Source of the DNA: Lantana camara
Lineage: Eukaryota; Streptophyta; Magnoliopsida; Lamiales; Verbenaceae
Assembly: GCA_037501455.1 (NCBI GenBank)
Contig: CM074856.1
Coordinates: 51,551,001-51,615,000, forward strand
DNA: 64,000 nt
Reading direction: 5' to 3'
Shown here: positions 23,150 to 35,480 of the stretch, in pieces
How positions within the stretch are numbered: position 1 is the stretch's first letter
How the letters are laid out: the number at the start of each line of letters is the position of its first letter
The notes under the pieces: model-generated
Seen by the model: the letters and a program-made list of their open reading frames with translations, nothing else
Databases searched by the model: none
What the model was told of the DNA's origin: nothing
Position numbers and translations under genes: made by a program

Positions 23150-25404
23150 CTTTATATAAAGCAACTAAAAATTCTTCTTCTATGTTAATTATTAACATGT
23201 TGGCGATTGTGTGTAGGAACGACCACTGGGTCTTGCCAAAATTTATTATAGGAGTTGAATAGGGTGCGTAGGAAGAAGACGCCACGTGTTGGTAGTGGGC
23301 TGTGGAGAACAAGCAAATGACTGCTCTTCTTGTGAACAATCAGACTACATTTCAAACATTGATAAATGATATTATTGAAGAAGGAGGACTTATTTGCTCA
23401 CATGATGATGTACTTGTGAAATATTTTCTTACAAGTGCAAGCCCAACATGCCATCCAACTGAAATAAAGTCTGACCGTGACCTACAAGTTTACTTAGCTG
23501 ATATATCACCTCAAGGCTGGAGGCCCATTTCAAAAGTTTCAGTTGATGTCAATGGGATGGAGACAAGTCAGGCAGAATCCGATCATGTTGCTACGGCACG
23601 GTTTAGTGAGTTTGAAGATCAATCTGAACATGTTGATTCAATCTCAATCGAGTATGTAGACTTCAATCACCATGATGATAACACTGACTTAAACGAAGCT
23701 CACGTTGACTGTACAATCAATGGTTTAAACCAAGCTCATGTTGACTGTGCAGGTAATGGTGTAAACGAAGCAATGCTTATTTATCCCAATGCAGATCTTC
23801 CACATCCCACTGATAAAGTTAATACCAGAAGAAGATACTATTATATGTTATGATAACCCAGAAGAGTGCATCGGACCTCATACATATGATGATGGTTCAG
23901 AATTTATTGAAGATCAAGAGTTTACAAACAAGTATAATGCCCTGATTCAGATCAAACTAGTTGCTGCCAAGGCCCAATTCGAATCACAAGTGGTGGCTTG
24001 TTAAATATCCTAATTCGGATAAATTCTTTCTCAGAAAGTATAATCGTAATCATACATGTGGGTTGCAATAAGTATATAATCATCATCGATAGGCTACGGC
24101 GGAAGTTGTGGCAGAAGTAGTTAAACCATTGTTTATAGATAGGAAAGGTCCCACTCTATGTGAGATAAAAAAGTAAATCCAATCACAGTTAGGGTGTAAG
24201 GTCAGCTACTCCAAGTGTTGGATGGGCAAACAACTTGCAAAGGATATGGTTAGGGGATCACTTGAGCATGTATATGCAATTCTTGATGCTTATCGTTACA
24301 TGTTCACAAGGTCAAATAAAGGAACTATCACTAAATTTGTGCTTGACAACGAAGATAGATTTCTTCATTTTTTTGTCGCTTTTGGGCCTTGCATACGGGC
24401 CTTTAAATACATGCGTCAGGTGTTAGCTGTTGATGGTTGTTTCTTGACCAGTAAATATCTTTGTACCCTCATATTGGCTACTGCACAAGATAGCGAGAAC
24501 CATACATAGCCAATTGCATGGGCCGTGGCCGATTCCGAGAACAATACATCATGGGAATGGTTTTTTACGAATCTAAAACGGATAGTACTTGATAATGACG
24601 ATCTCTGTATAATATCCGATAGACATATTTCCATAAAAAGGTTTATCCTCAAGCACATCATGGATTTTGCACGCGTCACTTATCTGAGAACCTAAAACAA
24701 CGATTCAAGAAAAGTACGATTGTCGAACCATTTTTCCGGGCTGTCAAAGCTTACAATGAGTGTGATTTCATGGAACACTTCATGCACATACAATGTATTC
24801 ATACGCGTGCAACGAGTTACCTCAAGGAAGACGTTGGTTTTGCACTACCATTCTAAAGCTAACCGGTATGATGTTATGACTAGCAACATAGCTGAGTTTA
24901 TTAATTCCAGGCTTCGAGTTGAAAAAGAGTATCCTAACACTGCGCTTTTTGACTCTACCGTGCGAATGTTGGCTGAATGGTTTAACAAGCGTCGAACTGA
25001 CATGCTCAACTGGAATACAATTCTGGTGCCATCAAAGGAGAAATTACTGCGTAATAATTTGGAGGAATCTACAGCTTGCTTTCCACAACGGTGCATTATG
25101 CATGAATTCTCTGTACGCGGACATGGACCGGACGTTATGGTTGATCTTAAGAATATGGCATGCACATGTGGGGTTTTCCAAATCGATATGCCTTCATGCA
25201 TTAGCGGCCTTATGGGAGCAAAACGCAGACGGGTTCAGAGAAAGAATATATACTTTATGCTCTGATTATTACACTGTTGAGTATTACATACACGCCTATT
25301 TAGAGGTAATTTTCCCTACTCCTCCAGAGATACAGTGGGATCAACCTGAAGATGTAGTTATTAAAATAATAAACCCACCACCTCTGAAGAATCTTCGTGG
25401 ATGA

Positions 25405-25531
25405 AAAACAATGATGAGATTTTCGGCAGCTAATAAGCGAAGAAAAAGATATAATTATTTTTGAGTGTCGACAGAAAGGGTACAAAAAAACTGCATGTGA
25501 TAAGACTGTCGACGAATCGATGACAAGCTGA
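25405..25531. other. Tail of the MULE pseudogene
   Basis: Decayed sequence after the last recognisable transposase codons. It may include the former 3' end of the transposase gene; no clear frame remains. Confidence 0.4.
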
Positions 25532-26100
25532 ATCGAGTGCTCGATCAAGCCCCATCGATTACTCGATTATTCCAGTAATTTCTTTTTTTATCTTACTTTT
25601 TATAGGTGTAAATATTTTTAGATAATTAAAAAAAAAAAGTAAAAGTAATCATAGCATATGTACATATCATTTACTTGACTGCGAATTTACTTGTATGGAT
25701 CGAACCATCTGTATTCTGTTCCAAGTAAATTTTTTGTGCAATCGAGTGCTCGATCAAGCCCCATTGAGTACTCGATTATTCCAGTAATTTCTTTTTTTAT
25801 CTTTCTTTTTTATAGGTGTAAATAGTTTTAGATAATTAAAAAAAAAGTAAGATTAATCATAACATATGTACGTATCATTTACTTGTATTGTTTATTGTGA
25901 ATTTACTTGTATCGATCGAACCATCTGTATTATGTTCCAAGGTAAGATTTTGTGCAAACGAGTGCTCGATCAATCCCAGTTGAATACTCGATTATTCCAG
26001 TCGACGAAATTAACTTTAGATAATTAAAAAAAAAGTAAGATTAATCATAACATATGTACAACATATCATTTACTTGTATTGTGAATTTCTTGAATACAAT
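25532..26100. repeat. Three tandem copies of a ~210-bp repeat with paired palindromes
   Basis: Copies start at 25532, 25741 and 25957. Each opens with a CGAGTGCTCGAT palindrome and a second diverged palindrome about 22 bp on (25554, 25763, 25980). Then come ttattccag, an A-run preceded by tagataatta, atcat(a)gcatatgtac, and catttacttg. The third copy is shorter, having lost sequence after ttattccag. No coding potential. Confidence 0.85.
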
Positions 26101-27604
26101 ACACTGGATATTCATCAACAATGAATATTTTTACAGTTATAAGTCGACGAGTTGAGCCTTTGGACAAATACCCATATATTTTTAAGGGCATTCGAGTAGT
26201 CGATTCAAATAATTGACGGGTCAATCCTTTATGTTTTCCATTTCGTTATTTCAGGCTCCATACACAAATCTGCTGTATTTGATTGAAATGCTTCTGAAAA
26301 TCATCATTTTCGTAGGACTTGTTGCTAAACAATAATAATCAATAGATTTCTTTGTTTAGCCTTGCACTAAGTCGTTAGCCATTGTAGAAGAACTAAGTAA
26401 TCTGCAATACATAAGATAGTCATGACATGCTTAGTGACCTCACTGTATAAAAACAATAGGAAACCCTGGAAAACGTGATTGATTATTTATTATTAGAAAA
26501 TTCACCAAAACACATAGTACCCCGGATTTTAATTTCTAATATTAAATCATCAATTGCTTTTTCTAGGATTATCCGGTTGTTCTTATATAGAGAAACCACT
26601 AAGTATCTCAATGACTATCTTATATACTGCCCACAACATAGTTCATCTACAACGGGTAACGAGTACATGGACAGAACAAAGAAATATCTATTGATTCCTA
26701 CTATTTGGCGAAAATCATACAGCAAAACTGATAATTTTCAAGAGCAATTCAAACTAATAGGACAGACTCTTACAGATTGTTGGGCGATTCGAACGCTAGA
26801 AGCAGCTGCGCCTGACGAAAAAGGTGACGGCACTAGGGTTTTGGTTTATGAAATTCCAAATATCAGATTCAGATTTCATTTCATCCCTATTTATGCTAAA
26901 AAAAAAAAAAAATATTTAGCGCTAAGATTTGGCAAAACAGCCCCTATAGTTTGTTAAAATTACGGAAGAATATTTAAATATATATAAATCGAATCACATT
27001 AATCAATGTGTCGACATTGTAGATTATCTGTTTATAGCCATTATTTACTTCTCTTAATATATGTATTTGCATGATTATTCATTCCTTCAAGCATCCCAGA
27101 ATAATAGCAAGTTCACATAGTTCTGGTTATACATGCAATACTACATTGAGACATAGAAAGGAGAAATGCAGGGACAGATCATGTGATCAGTGGACTACGA
27201 TCAAGGTGGTTGATAAGGATAATTTTAATAGAGGAAGGTTGTTTTAGGCAATCTGCATAGATTTTCTCACCGGTGTAACCAAATCGAAGAGCAACAGCAT
27301 GATCAATATCAAGCTGAAACCACAAGCAGCCCAACAATATTTATTCGAGACAAGCAAGAACACATAATGTTGTATAGGTTAATAGTTCTGAATATGTGTC
27401 TTCTAGCATTGATATTGATTGTTTACCTTTTATATTATATATCATAAGTCATTATGATCCATATTTTATGTAATAAACATTCATTGTGATCCATTTTTTG
27501 TGTAAATTAATAATCAGACAAATAGACCCATAAATAGACACACATACACTCGTGGCAATAGCAAAAGCTAGCTTTTTGGCACACTGCACGCAGAAAAACA
27601 AAGT
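26101..27604. other. Host sequence without a recognised gene
   Basis: A palindrome copy lies at 26190-26203. The 160-codon open frame at 26475-26957 on + has no recognisable domain and ends in a poly-A-derived lysine run, so I do not call it a gene. On -, 27271-27313 is open and bounded by TTTCAG and GTGAGA splice-like signals; it may be an exon relic. Confidence 0.4.
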
Positions 27605-28188
27605 ATCGAGTGAATTTGAAAAAGAATCGAGAAATCGATTCTTCAGATTTTTATCTGGTTGAGTACTCAATTCACTTAGTCGAGTTCTCAATCTTTCACT
27701 TGAAACAATGTTTCTTTTTTTTTTTTAACTCATTATTTTTGGTTATACGTATAAAAAACCCTGGAGATGATGCACAAACAATTTTGTGTTAGATGGTTTA
27801 ATTTAATGGGACCTACAGTGTAATCCCACACAAAACATAACAAGTTCTCTATAATGTCCAACCTTTATCAATATGTGGAGAGAAAGGTATGATTGTATCT
27901 ACAGATTGCGTTCTCCCCGATAACCCATTACTGCCCGAACTTATTGATTCAGGTTCGCCAAGGGTATAGGTCATTGCATACATCTAGGAACTTGATTTTG
28001 ACAAAAATCCAACACGATCGAGTCCTTGATTTAAAGAATCGAGAAATTGATTCTTCAGATTTTCATCTAGTCGAGTACTCGATTCACTTGGTCGAGTACT
28101 CGATCCTTCACTTGAAATGATGTTTCTTTTTTTTCTTTAACTCATTATTTTTTGGTTATACATATAGAAAACCCTGGAGATGATGCAC
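27605..28188. repeat. ~257-bp duplicated segment (copy 2 split by Athila2)
   Basis: Copy 1 is 27605-27860. Copy 2 is 28017-28188 plus 49755-49841, separated by Athila2. Both contain gaatcgagaaat, two palindrome-type motifs, cactcattattttt-like T-rich sequence, aaaccctggagatgatgcac and aaacaattttgtgttagatgg. Copy 1 shows the Athila2 target sequence tgcac (27771-27775) uninterrupted. Confidence 0.85.
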
Positions 28189-29735
28189 TGTTGTATGATT
28201 TTATAAGCTAAACCAATCGTGCAAGTGTACACTTAAGATATACCCATAGCACCATAGCTAGGATCGTACCCACAGAGAAGGGAAATCAATCACTACTCAA
28301 TATCCCTTTCTAATCTAAAGACTGAACGAAATCAAGTTGGTTACTTATCTACCGAAAGGAAATTAAACAATTAAGCAGAATAAAAGTAATTAACATAACT
28401 AAACACATGTGTATTAAACTCAATAAACTAATTAGGTGGGGGAGTAATAATTTATACACTCAGGGCTCAATATAATACTCGTTTGACAATTGCAATTCTA
28501 CAACCTAGTCACTTAAGTTTTTATTATCCTCTCTCAAGGTATAACCAAGTGATCAATTAAGATCAACTCTACTCTCGCAATCATTAATAAGTAATTAAAC
28601 CAATAAGATCAAGACTAGTGCAAATCAAGTTCTAGCGGCTTGGCATGGAATAAGATTTACCGTTGTATAGGCTAAGAACCAAATTTCTTTGAACTCTAAA
28701 ACCTACTAGTCATGAAAACAATCCCAATTACCATCAATTTCTCAATTCTCAGGTAATCCTAGATTATACTAAGGGTGATCAGGCCGTCGCAATTCAATTC
28801 GAACCAGTTTTCAAACTAGGAATTAACACAAGTCATTCAAGCATTATATCAAACACTTATTATGCATTCATCATCACTCCCCTAGCCCTAGGGATTTAGC
28901 TACTCATAATTAAATCAAAACTCATAAAAATAAAGTAAATTGCATTAAAGAAATTCATGTTCATAAAATCAAAATAAAGTCTCAAAACCCTAACTCTAAA
29001 CATTCATAAATTCTGAATAACAAATCTAACATGAAAACGAATTAAAACGAAACTTAGAGGAATTAGTTTGACAATTAAAGCAACAAATAAAATCGAAAAA
29101 AAAAACTAAAATTGTTTTAAGAACTCGATCCTTTCATCTTCTCGAAATTCTTTGAACAACTCTCTCAGAAGCTCTATATCTCCTCTCCAAGCTAGGTCAA
29201 GAATGGAAGAAGTGTCCCTCAAAATACTCCAATACGCGCTATAAATAGCCGTCCAAAAATCTGCCTCGCCGCCCTAGGTAACGGGCGTTACCATTCCATG
29301 AGCAATTCCAATTAACACCCGTTACAGGCCTTAAATCGTGCTTGCGCTTTTATACGTGGTAATGGGCGTTACCACTTTCCTTCTGCCCAGGGGCAACGGG
29401 CGTTACCCCTCCTACGTTATAAAATCTCTCCTATTGCCTCTAGTAACGGGCGTTACCAGAGTTCTTCTTCCAGGGATTAACGGGCGTGACTCCCATACTT
29501 TGCCAAAAGTGAAGCTCCTGGGTCTGTTAACGGGGGTTAACACTTTTGCTCTTCCAAGGAGTAACAGAGGTTACTCCTAATTCTTCCAAAAATACTTGAA
29601 TTCTTCTCGTTTCGCCGTTTCTTAACTCTAACCTTTAAAACACCCAAATGGAACAAAATAAACAATAAACGCATCAAACAGCACAAGTATATACTCTAAT
29701 TAGCGCTCAAATCCATGCGAATTCTACACTCAACA
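28189..29735 (-). repeat. Athila2 3' LTR (1547 bp)
   Basis: On + it starts TGTTGTATGA and ends CTCAACA. It holds eight imperfect copies of the inverted repeat GTAACGGGCGTTAC between 29277 and 29577, and a TATA-type palindrome (gctataaatagc) near 29238-29249. On - the array lies upstream of the TATA sequence, so it is in U3. Confidence 0.93.
29277..29577. promoter_or_regulatory. Eight GTAACGGGCGTTAC inverted repeats (Athila2 3' LTR U3)
   Basis: Copies centre at about 29284, 29319, 29365, 29400, 29450, 29484, 29534 and 29567. Arms often extend beyond the core with compensating letters: 29557-29577 reads AGGAGTAAC-AGAG-GTTACTCCT, and copy 4 is flanked by GGGG and CCCC. The same eight recur in the 5' LTR (49293-49590). 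Confidence 0.75.
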
Positions 29736-31169
29736 AATTCCCCCACACTTGCTTATTGGTCGTCCTCGAGAAATACGAAAATCAAGAAAACACATCCCCA
29801 TCAAACCTTGACTTAGAAGCAATCATCAAACCTTCGCCTAAACAAGTCTAGCTCATTAACTCAAGTACTGATAAACATAAGATCATCAAACATAGTATGA
29901 AAAGTATACCCTTGTGTAATGTGTGAGTTCGAACGACACAATGTACAAAGACTAGAATGAAAAATTCACAATTTCTGCCTAAGTTCTAGCCATCAACTTC
30001 AGAGTACACTCTTCGTACCTATCACCACTAATAGAGTTAAATCCAGACTCAGGATCGGTAGGTCTTTTGAGCTTGTAATGTAGGCTTTGGGTAAGGTCAT
30101 GGAATTTTTGGATCAAGTGGCTACTCACCAAGCTTACATCATTCAATCTATACTAAACATGACACTTTTATTCGCCATTAAACACCTTCCCCCACACTTG
30201 GACATTTACATCCCACACTTTCAATTTCACACTTCGCATAAATTTTTCCTATCTTTTCTTTTGCCCTTTCTTCTTTTTTCATATCTTTTCTTTTCCCCCA
30301 CTTTCTCTCATTCTTTTTCTTTCTTATACATATCTCTCAATTTCAATCATAAGAAAAATCAAAAGGGTACTTCAAAAGTAGATATTCACTACAAATCAAA
30401 CTAGCAAGCCTTGGTGTAAAATTAATAAGGTGGGTTATACTTTTGTTGTGCATTAAGCTTATAATGTGGCTAGAAAAATCTTTGCACAACAATTAGGCTC
30501 AGCAGGGTCAATACGATCACGTTATTTAGTGAAAAACGGCTAAAAAGAAAGGCTTAACGTCCTCCGACAATGAATGCCTACTTCACTTCCTGAATCAATC
30601 ATCAACTCAAAATTTCGCCTCAATAGGACTTATAAAGTGCATCCTAATCAAATCTCAGACTTATTTGAAAATCATCAATTCTCTTTTCTAAGCAAAGTAC
30701 ATTATCACGTTCGAAAGTGCTCAAATTATAAGGGCATATTAACACACTAAATTATCCAATCTCATGTAAATTTTCCTCAATTTGAATCGCCTAACTCCTT
30801 CTAGTACATGCTCAACAATCAAACCTCAAAGAAAAAGTTCAAAATGGGCGAATTATTATCCTCCTTTCAAAATTTCTTAATTCCTAACAATTCACAAGGT
30901 CAACACTTACGGTTCTAAGCAACAGGCATCCATATAACAAGTATTCCTCCCCTCACTCAAAAACTTTGCAATGTCCACATGCAAAATAAAGAGTTAAAAA
31001 TCAAAGAAAACTCCCTCACTTTTTCGAAGACCCGGCAACGTGCTAGCAAAGCTTCCCAAACCTGAACAAGTGACTAGATAACACGGATCAAGTGCTAAGG
31101 CAAAATGACAATCAACATGCATCTAACAAATAACATACAAGTCACAAATCCAAATAAAGAAAGCGCACT
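29736..31169 (-). other. Athila2 3' untranslated region and polypurine tract
   Basis: The polypurine tract (aagtgtgggggaatt on -) lies at 29736-29750 next to the LTR. A second copy (aagtgtgggggaag on -) lies at 30186-30198, about 449 bp upstream. Beyond it, a purine-rich tract on - spans about 30235-30325. No gene is supported; the 105-codon frame at 30087-30404 on + is low complexity. Confidence 0.75.
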
Positions 31170-34100
31170 TTACATAAAAATCAAGGAGTTCAAAAGACAG
31201 TAGCAAAGAAATAAGGGTATAAAAAGTATCAGAATATCAAAGTTTACATGCCCAAATAAAATCTCAATAAAGCAAGAGAAAAGGTATGGCAGAATTAAGA
31301 CGCAGGGGGCTGCTGGGGGGTCTCTAACATACTGATCAAAACGAGCATAGAACCCCTCAAACTTAGCATCTACATGAGCTTGCCATTCATCAAATCTCTC
31401 ATCCACATAATACGCCAAATCCTCAATCCTTGCATGCATGGCTGTCACATCAGCTCGTAGTCCAGCCAACTCCATGCTAAGACCTTTCACACTGGCCAGA
31501 GCATCATCATCAGCCTCATCAACAACAACCGGCGCAACATTACGGAGGATCTCAAACTCGTTATCCGGCCTATCGGGAATCTGAGGTAAAAGCTCCTTCT
31601 GCACATCAGAAAGCTCCTCAAAACAAGCCTTACCCCAATTATACATCTGCAATAACCTATCTCTATCCCGAATTGGCCACCATGGCAAAACTCGCTCCCG
31701 GAGTCATCACTCTCCCGTTCAATGGCTATCCCCATATCCAAGAAATACTTCACATCAATAGAAAAACCAATATCAATGAGCAGTATTCCCATAGGCCTCC
31801 AATCCATCTCACGGGCGAACATAGTCACAAACGCACTCACTACAACAAAAATTGATTATTGAGGCACAATCAAGTATCCCTATATGGTACATATTGGGAC
31901 ACTTTTATTTTTCGGGACACTTAATATAAATGTCGCATGTATTGGTGTCGCATAAAGTTTTGGGACACTTGAAATGCCCCAATAACTTATTTTATTGAGA
32001 CGCTTACATGTATCCTTTTAATACATTTATGAGACACAAATAAATGTCCTTAAACAAAATTAGAGATTAAATAAATAATTAATATTGAGGCACTTTTTTG
32101 TGTCTTTAAATTTATATATCTTTTTTTATTATTATTATTCTAATGATTTGTCATATTTTGTTAATTTTTTTTCTTCACACTTATAAAATGTCAGAAAAAT
32201 TACACTTTAATATTTATAATCGAAACTTCAATTTTGAACATCCAATCAAATATAAAGAAATTCTTGAATGAAACTAATCAAAACACTAATTATTTTGTAT
32301 TAAGAAAGTATTTCAATCCCTAGATCAATCTAGGATCAATACAACACAATTATTCCAACTCCCTAACATTACAAACTCAATTTCTATAATCTAAAATTCA
32401 AAGTCTTCTAACATGCTTCACCAATGTAATTTGTCATCCAAAACAACCTGCATTAACAGAATATATATTATTCCTTTTTACAAGAGCAAGATAATTTTTA
32501 CAACAAAATGTTATATAAGAAAAAATCAACTTACCTAATTTAGTCGGGGAAGTATAATCTGCAAATTAAAAAATAAATAAATTAATAATACAAGAAAGTC
32601 AAAAATCTTCTCCACATAATTTTATTGAAAATGTATCATCCTATATGTATAAAAGAAAGATAGAAATATAAATACTAGCTAGTTTAATCACATTTATTAA
32701 AATAAAGTATTTACTATTAATTCCACACTAGAATTTCAATTGTTATGTAATTAATTAATATTAAATAATATCTATAAAGAATTGTGAAAAGCAACCCACA
32801 AAAAGATAAATACGAACTTACGTGAATAAGCAAATATTTTCCATCAATCATTAAGATTGTGGGTGACAATATGTTCTGACCACATACAAGCTTCATGCAA
32901 GAAAGATATTAGTAAAAAATCATTTTTGGATTTTTTTTTGAATTGAAATCGAACATATATAAAAGGTAAAATATGCACTGATCGACTGTTGTAAAATTTT
33001 CAATTCTAAAATCTTGATTAAATCCTAATTATAATATATTTAAAAATAAAATTGAGGATAGAAATATTGCAAGAAAAATGAGGGAGAAGAGAATACCTTG
33101 AATCGAGCCTATGGATAACTTGCACGGTTTGAGAATGTTGATTTACTGATAGATCAAGAGAATAAGAGATGGAGAAGAACAGATTGAAAATTAGAGAAAC
33201 TGAAAAGGAGAAGTGGTGAGAGGAAAAAAAAAAACTGATTATAAATTAGAGAAAATAGCGTAAGATGAAAACTGAATAAGAGAAGTGGTGAGAGGTTAAA
33301 CTCTTCTATTCCCACGTTTAATTTGAGGTAGTTTAATTATAAGTGTCTCTATAAATATAATTATTAGGACACAATTTATTAAGCATCCTAATATCATACT
33401 TTTAAGACATTAATAAATAAATGTCCCAAATTAAGTGTCCCAATATATACTTTTTGTTGTAGTGACTATGGGCAATCATCCCAGTAGCTCTCCCCGCAAT
33501 CTCTCTTAGTCCCCAGAGGAACTCAGTCGTGCCATCAAATTCGATGCTCTCCTTCATCATGTACATGATCCCCAACTCCGTCTCATTGATAAGGTTGTCG
33601 CTCCCGTATCCAGCACAGAATCCTATAGCTAAAATCCTATGTACGATCACCCAAGCCAACGAATCTAAGTAGCTATCCTTTGTGTTCCGAGGGGAACAAT
33701 TTGGGACACCCTCACGCAGCGGAAAGGACCTCCATACCGCCTCTCTCTGAACCGTATCCCACTTAGGCAATGAAGAAGTAGCATGACCCGAAAAATGTAG
33801 GATTTTTCTTATCCGATCCTTACTTCAAGTTTGAGTTTTCCAGTCATCTAAAGTGAAGGTCAATGTGTTATCCACCGGGTTAAAGTCCATCGTGATGAAG
33901 AAGGCGGCAGTCATCTCAGCATACGTCATATCCTTCTTAGTGAGAAACGGTAACCAACTAATATTGTTAAAAAGTCTTTTCACCTCTTCCCAAACCCCAA
34001 GTTTCTCCAGCCATGCTTCTTTAAAGAACTGGGTAGAAACGATATTTCTTGTTAAATTCCGTTGAAACGGATTACCCATAGTATTGACAGTTATATTGAC

Positions 34101-34178
34101 CGAATCTCGCGGTTGATGAACATCGGGGGATGAGGTAGTGAAGGGTTCAATGGGTCGAGGGCGTTTAGTATGTCCCAT
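31170..34178 (-). pseudogene. Athila ORF1 (Athila2 copy), split by a CACTA element
   Basis: The likely start is the ATG at 34176-34178 (MGHTKRPRP). A longer frame from 34268 adds a hydrophobic N-terminal stretch, but that Met is less likely. Conserved Athila ORF1 sequence runs to 33468, resumes at 31834 after the CACTA insertion, and ends at 31170. There is an in-frame stop at 33825-33827 and a frameshift near 31690. The C-terminal part (about 31540-31310) is a charged, heptad-like coiled-coil region (ELAGLRADV, DERFDEWQAHVD). The last ~45 residues before 31170 are strongly hydrophobic, either a membrane segment or read-through into untranslated sequence. The function of the family is unknown. 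Confidence 0.8.
31838..33464. mobile_element. Non-autonomous CACTA DNA transposon (1627 bp)
   Basis: Terminal inverted repeats are CACTACAACAAAAA at both ends (31838 and 33464), flanked by a 3-bp duplication act (31835-31837 and 33465-33467), as expected for CACTA. Subterminal regions are rich in short gggacact/agtgtccc repeats on both sides, the usual transposase-binding arrangement. The interior is AT-rich with no transposase. It must be mobilised in trans. It interrupts the Athila2 ORF1. Confidence 0.9.
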
Positions 34179-34268
34179 GGTACCTGAATTAAACAAATAT
34201 AGCAAAGCAAAGAACACAAATAGCAATCGTAATTCACTTAGACTATTTATCAAACACCTTATGTGCAA

Positions 34269-35480
34269 AGTCCTAGGGTGTGAGTTTTACCCAAAATTCT
34301 TCAACCTACCCAACTCAAATCAATACCGCCCTAGAGTATCTCAATCTAAGCTCGAAGTTCTCCACAATAAACCTCACAATTTGAACTCAAGGGCCAATTA
34401 GAGACTAGGGTTCTAATAAAATTCACTCTATTCGAATTAAATTCACTTCATAGCACTCACCCTAACTCTAGCATGCGTAATTTCTCCAAATTCATCAATT
34501 CTATCTCAAGATTCATCCTAGAATATGCAATTAGCCCTAAAGGTCAATACTTAGATTGGAAGAGTTCATTTTAGATTCATACTAAGAGAGGGAGATAAAC
34601 TTACCAAGACTCAAAAGGAGAGACGAGTGAGTGTGTGTGGGTGGTGGTGGTGTCTTGCCGGAAGGAGGAACTGCTGCTCTTGGTGTGGGTGTTATGTCTC
34701 GTGTGTTTGTTTGGGAGAGGAGAGGGAGTGGGGGGTTTACAGGTTTATGTGGGGAGGGAAATCCAAAGTTGTGAAGGATTAGGAATTTTAAGTGCAAAAA
34801 CGTGTTTTCCAACGCCCTTAATAGTCCGTGATAAATCTGGTAACGGGCGTTACCGGATTTATACGCTCTAGGAGTAACGCCCGTTACTCCCCTCGTCCAA
34901 ACTACCTGTACCAATTAACAGCCTTACTCAAAATAACTTGCGAAAGTGTAACGCCCGTTACTATCCATGCCCACGGCTCTTGACTCCATTAACGGGCGTT
35001 ACTGAAGAACACCTAGAATAAGGTAACGCCCGTTCCTATAAATTCCGCCCAAAAGCATAAGTTAGACACAGACACAAATTGGATGGTGCTTAATCACGTT
35101 AATTAACACAAATTAACTCAGAAGATTCAATCAAACCATATTGCACCAATTTCGAAAACATATAAACATCTCAAAGCATATTTTGCAAAGTTCACATCGG
35201 TTCATTCTCCACACAAATAAATCAATCTCATGCACACGCATATGAACAAAGTAAATAGACCTCAACATTAACTTTAAAACTCAAATCACGGTCCTTGTAT
35301 CCATTCTAACTCAAAACTCCGGTAATGCCTCAACTGACCTGCATTCGAGAGAGAAAAAGCCAAAATTATCACGAGAAAAACGAGAACGAAAGCAAAGAAA
35401 ACAAAGAAAGAACAAAAAAGAGAATAAAAATTAGTTCTAAGTTATAGTCGTTAGCTTGACTTTGAAGCCCGAATTAGGGA
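34269..35480 (-). other. Athila2 non-coding stretch in place of pol
   Basis: RT, RNase H and integrase should lie between protease and ORF1, but none is visible. The region holds five inverted repeats of the LTR-type core GTAACGCCCGTTAC: 34839-34854, 34871-34890, 34948-34961, 34988-35003 and 35022-35036. The 110-codon frame at 34582-34914 on - is proline-rich low complexity without a known domain. Confidence 0.7.
34833..35036. promoter_or_regulatory. Internal array of five GTAACGSSCGTTAC inverted repeats (Athila2)
   Basis: The 34871-34890 copy is a near-perfect 20-bp palindrome (GGAGTAACGCCCGTTACTCC). In 34833-34860 the arms extend to AAATC/GATTT. The core is the one found eight times in each Athila2 LTR, but the surrounding sequence is not LTR, so the motif was multiplied independently of the LTR. 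Confidence 0.75.

Larger units (their letters stand above)
22597..25404 (+). pseudogene. MULE (Mutator-like) transposase, degenerate
   Basis: The family is DDE transposases that cut and paste MULE elements. A possible first exon starts at ATG 22597, with a GT donor at 22620 and an AG acceptor ending at 23216. The body starts near 23302 with a MuDR-type N-terminal region (about 23302-23540). Further on are YSKCWMGKQLA (about 24208), the catalytic core with AVDGCFLTSKY (24427 on) and IISDRH (about 24613), SNIAEFINSRLR, and a SWIM-type zinc motif (CTCGVF then CLHA, about 25160-25200). There are stops at about 24001, 24170 and 24507, and frameshifts near 23830, 24700 and 25195. No terminal inverted repeats were found, so the element ends are unknown. 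Confidence 0.8.

Noticed and set aside
25532..26100. Regular palindromic repeats as a CRISPR-like array
   Set aside because: Only three copies, ~210-bp period, homologous spacers, plant context and no cas genes.
26475..26957. 160-codon open frame as a gene
   Set aside because: No recognisable domain, biased composition, lysine run from a poly-A tract, located in decayed repeat sequence.
34582..34914. 110-codon frame between Athila2 protease and ORF1 as a replacement gene
   Set aside because: Low-complexity proline stretch overlapping an inverted repeat; no similarity to pol or known genes.
34269..35480. A degraded RT or integrase between the Athila2 protease and ORF1
   Set aside because: No RT, RNase H or integrase motif was found on either strand in any frame, and the stretch is too short for them.
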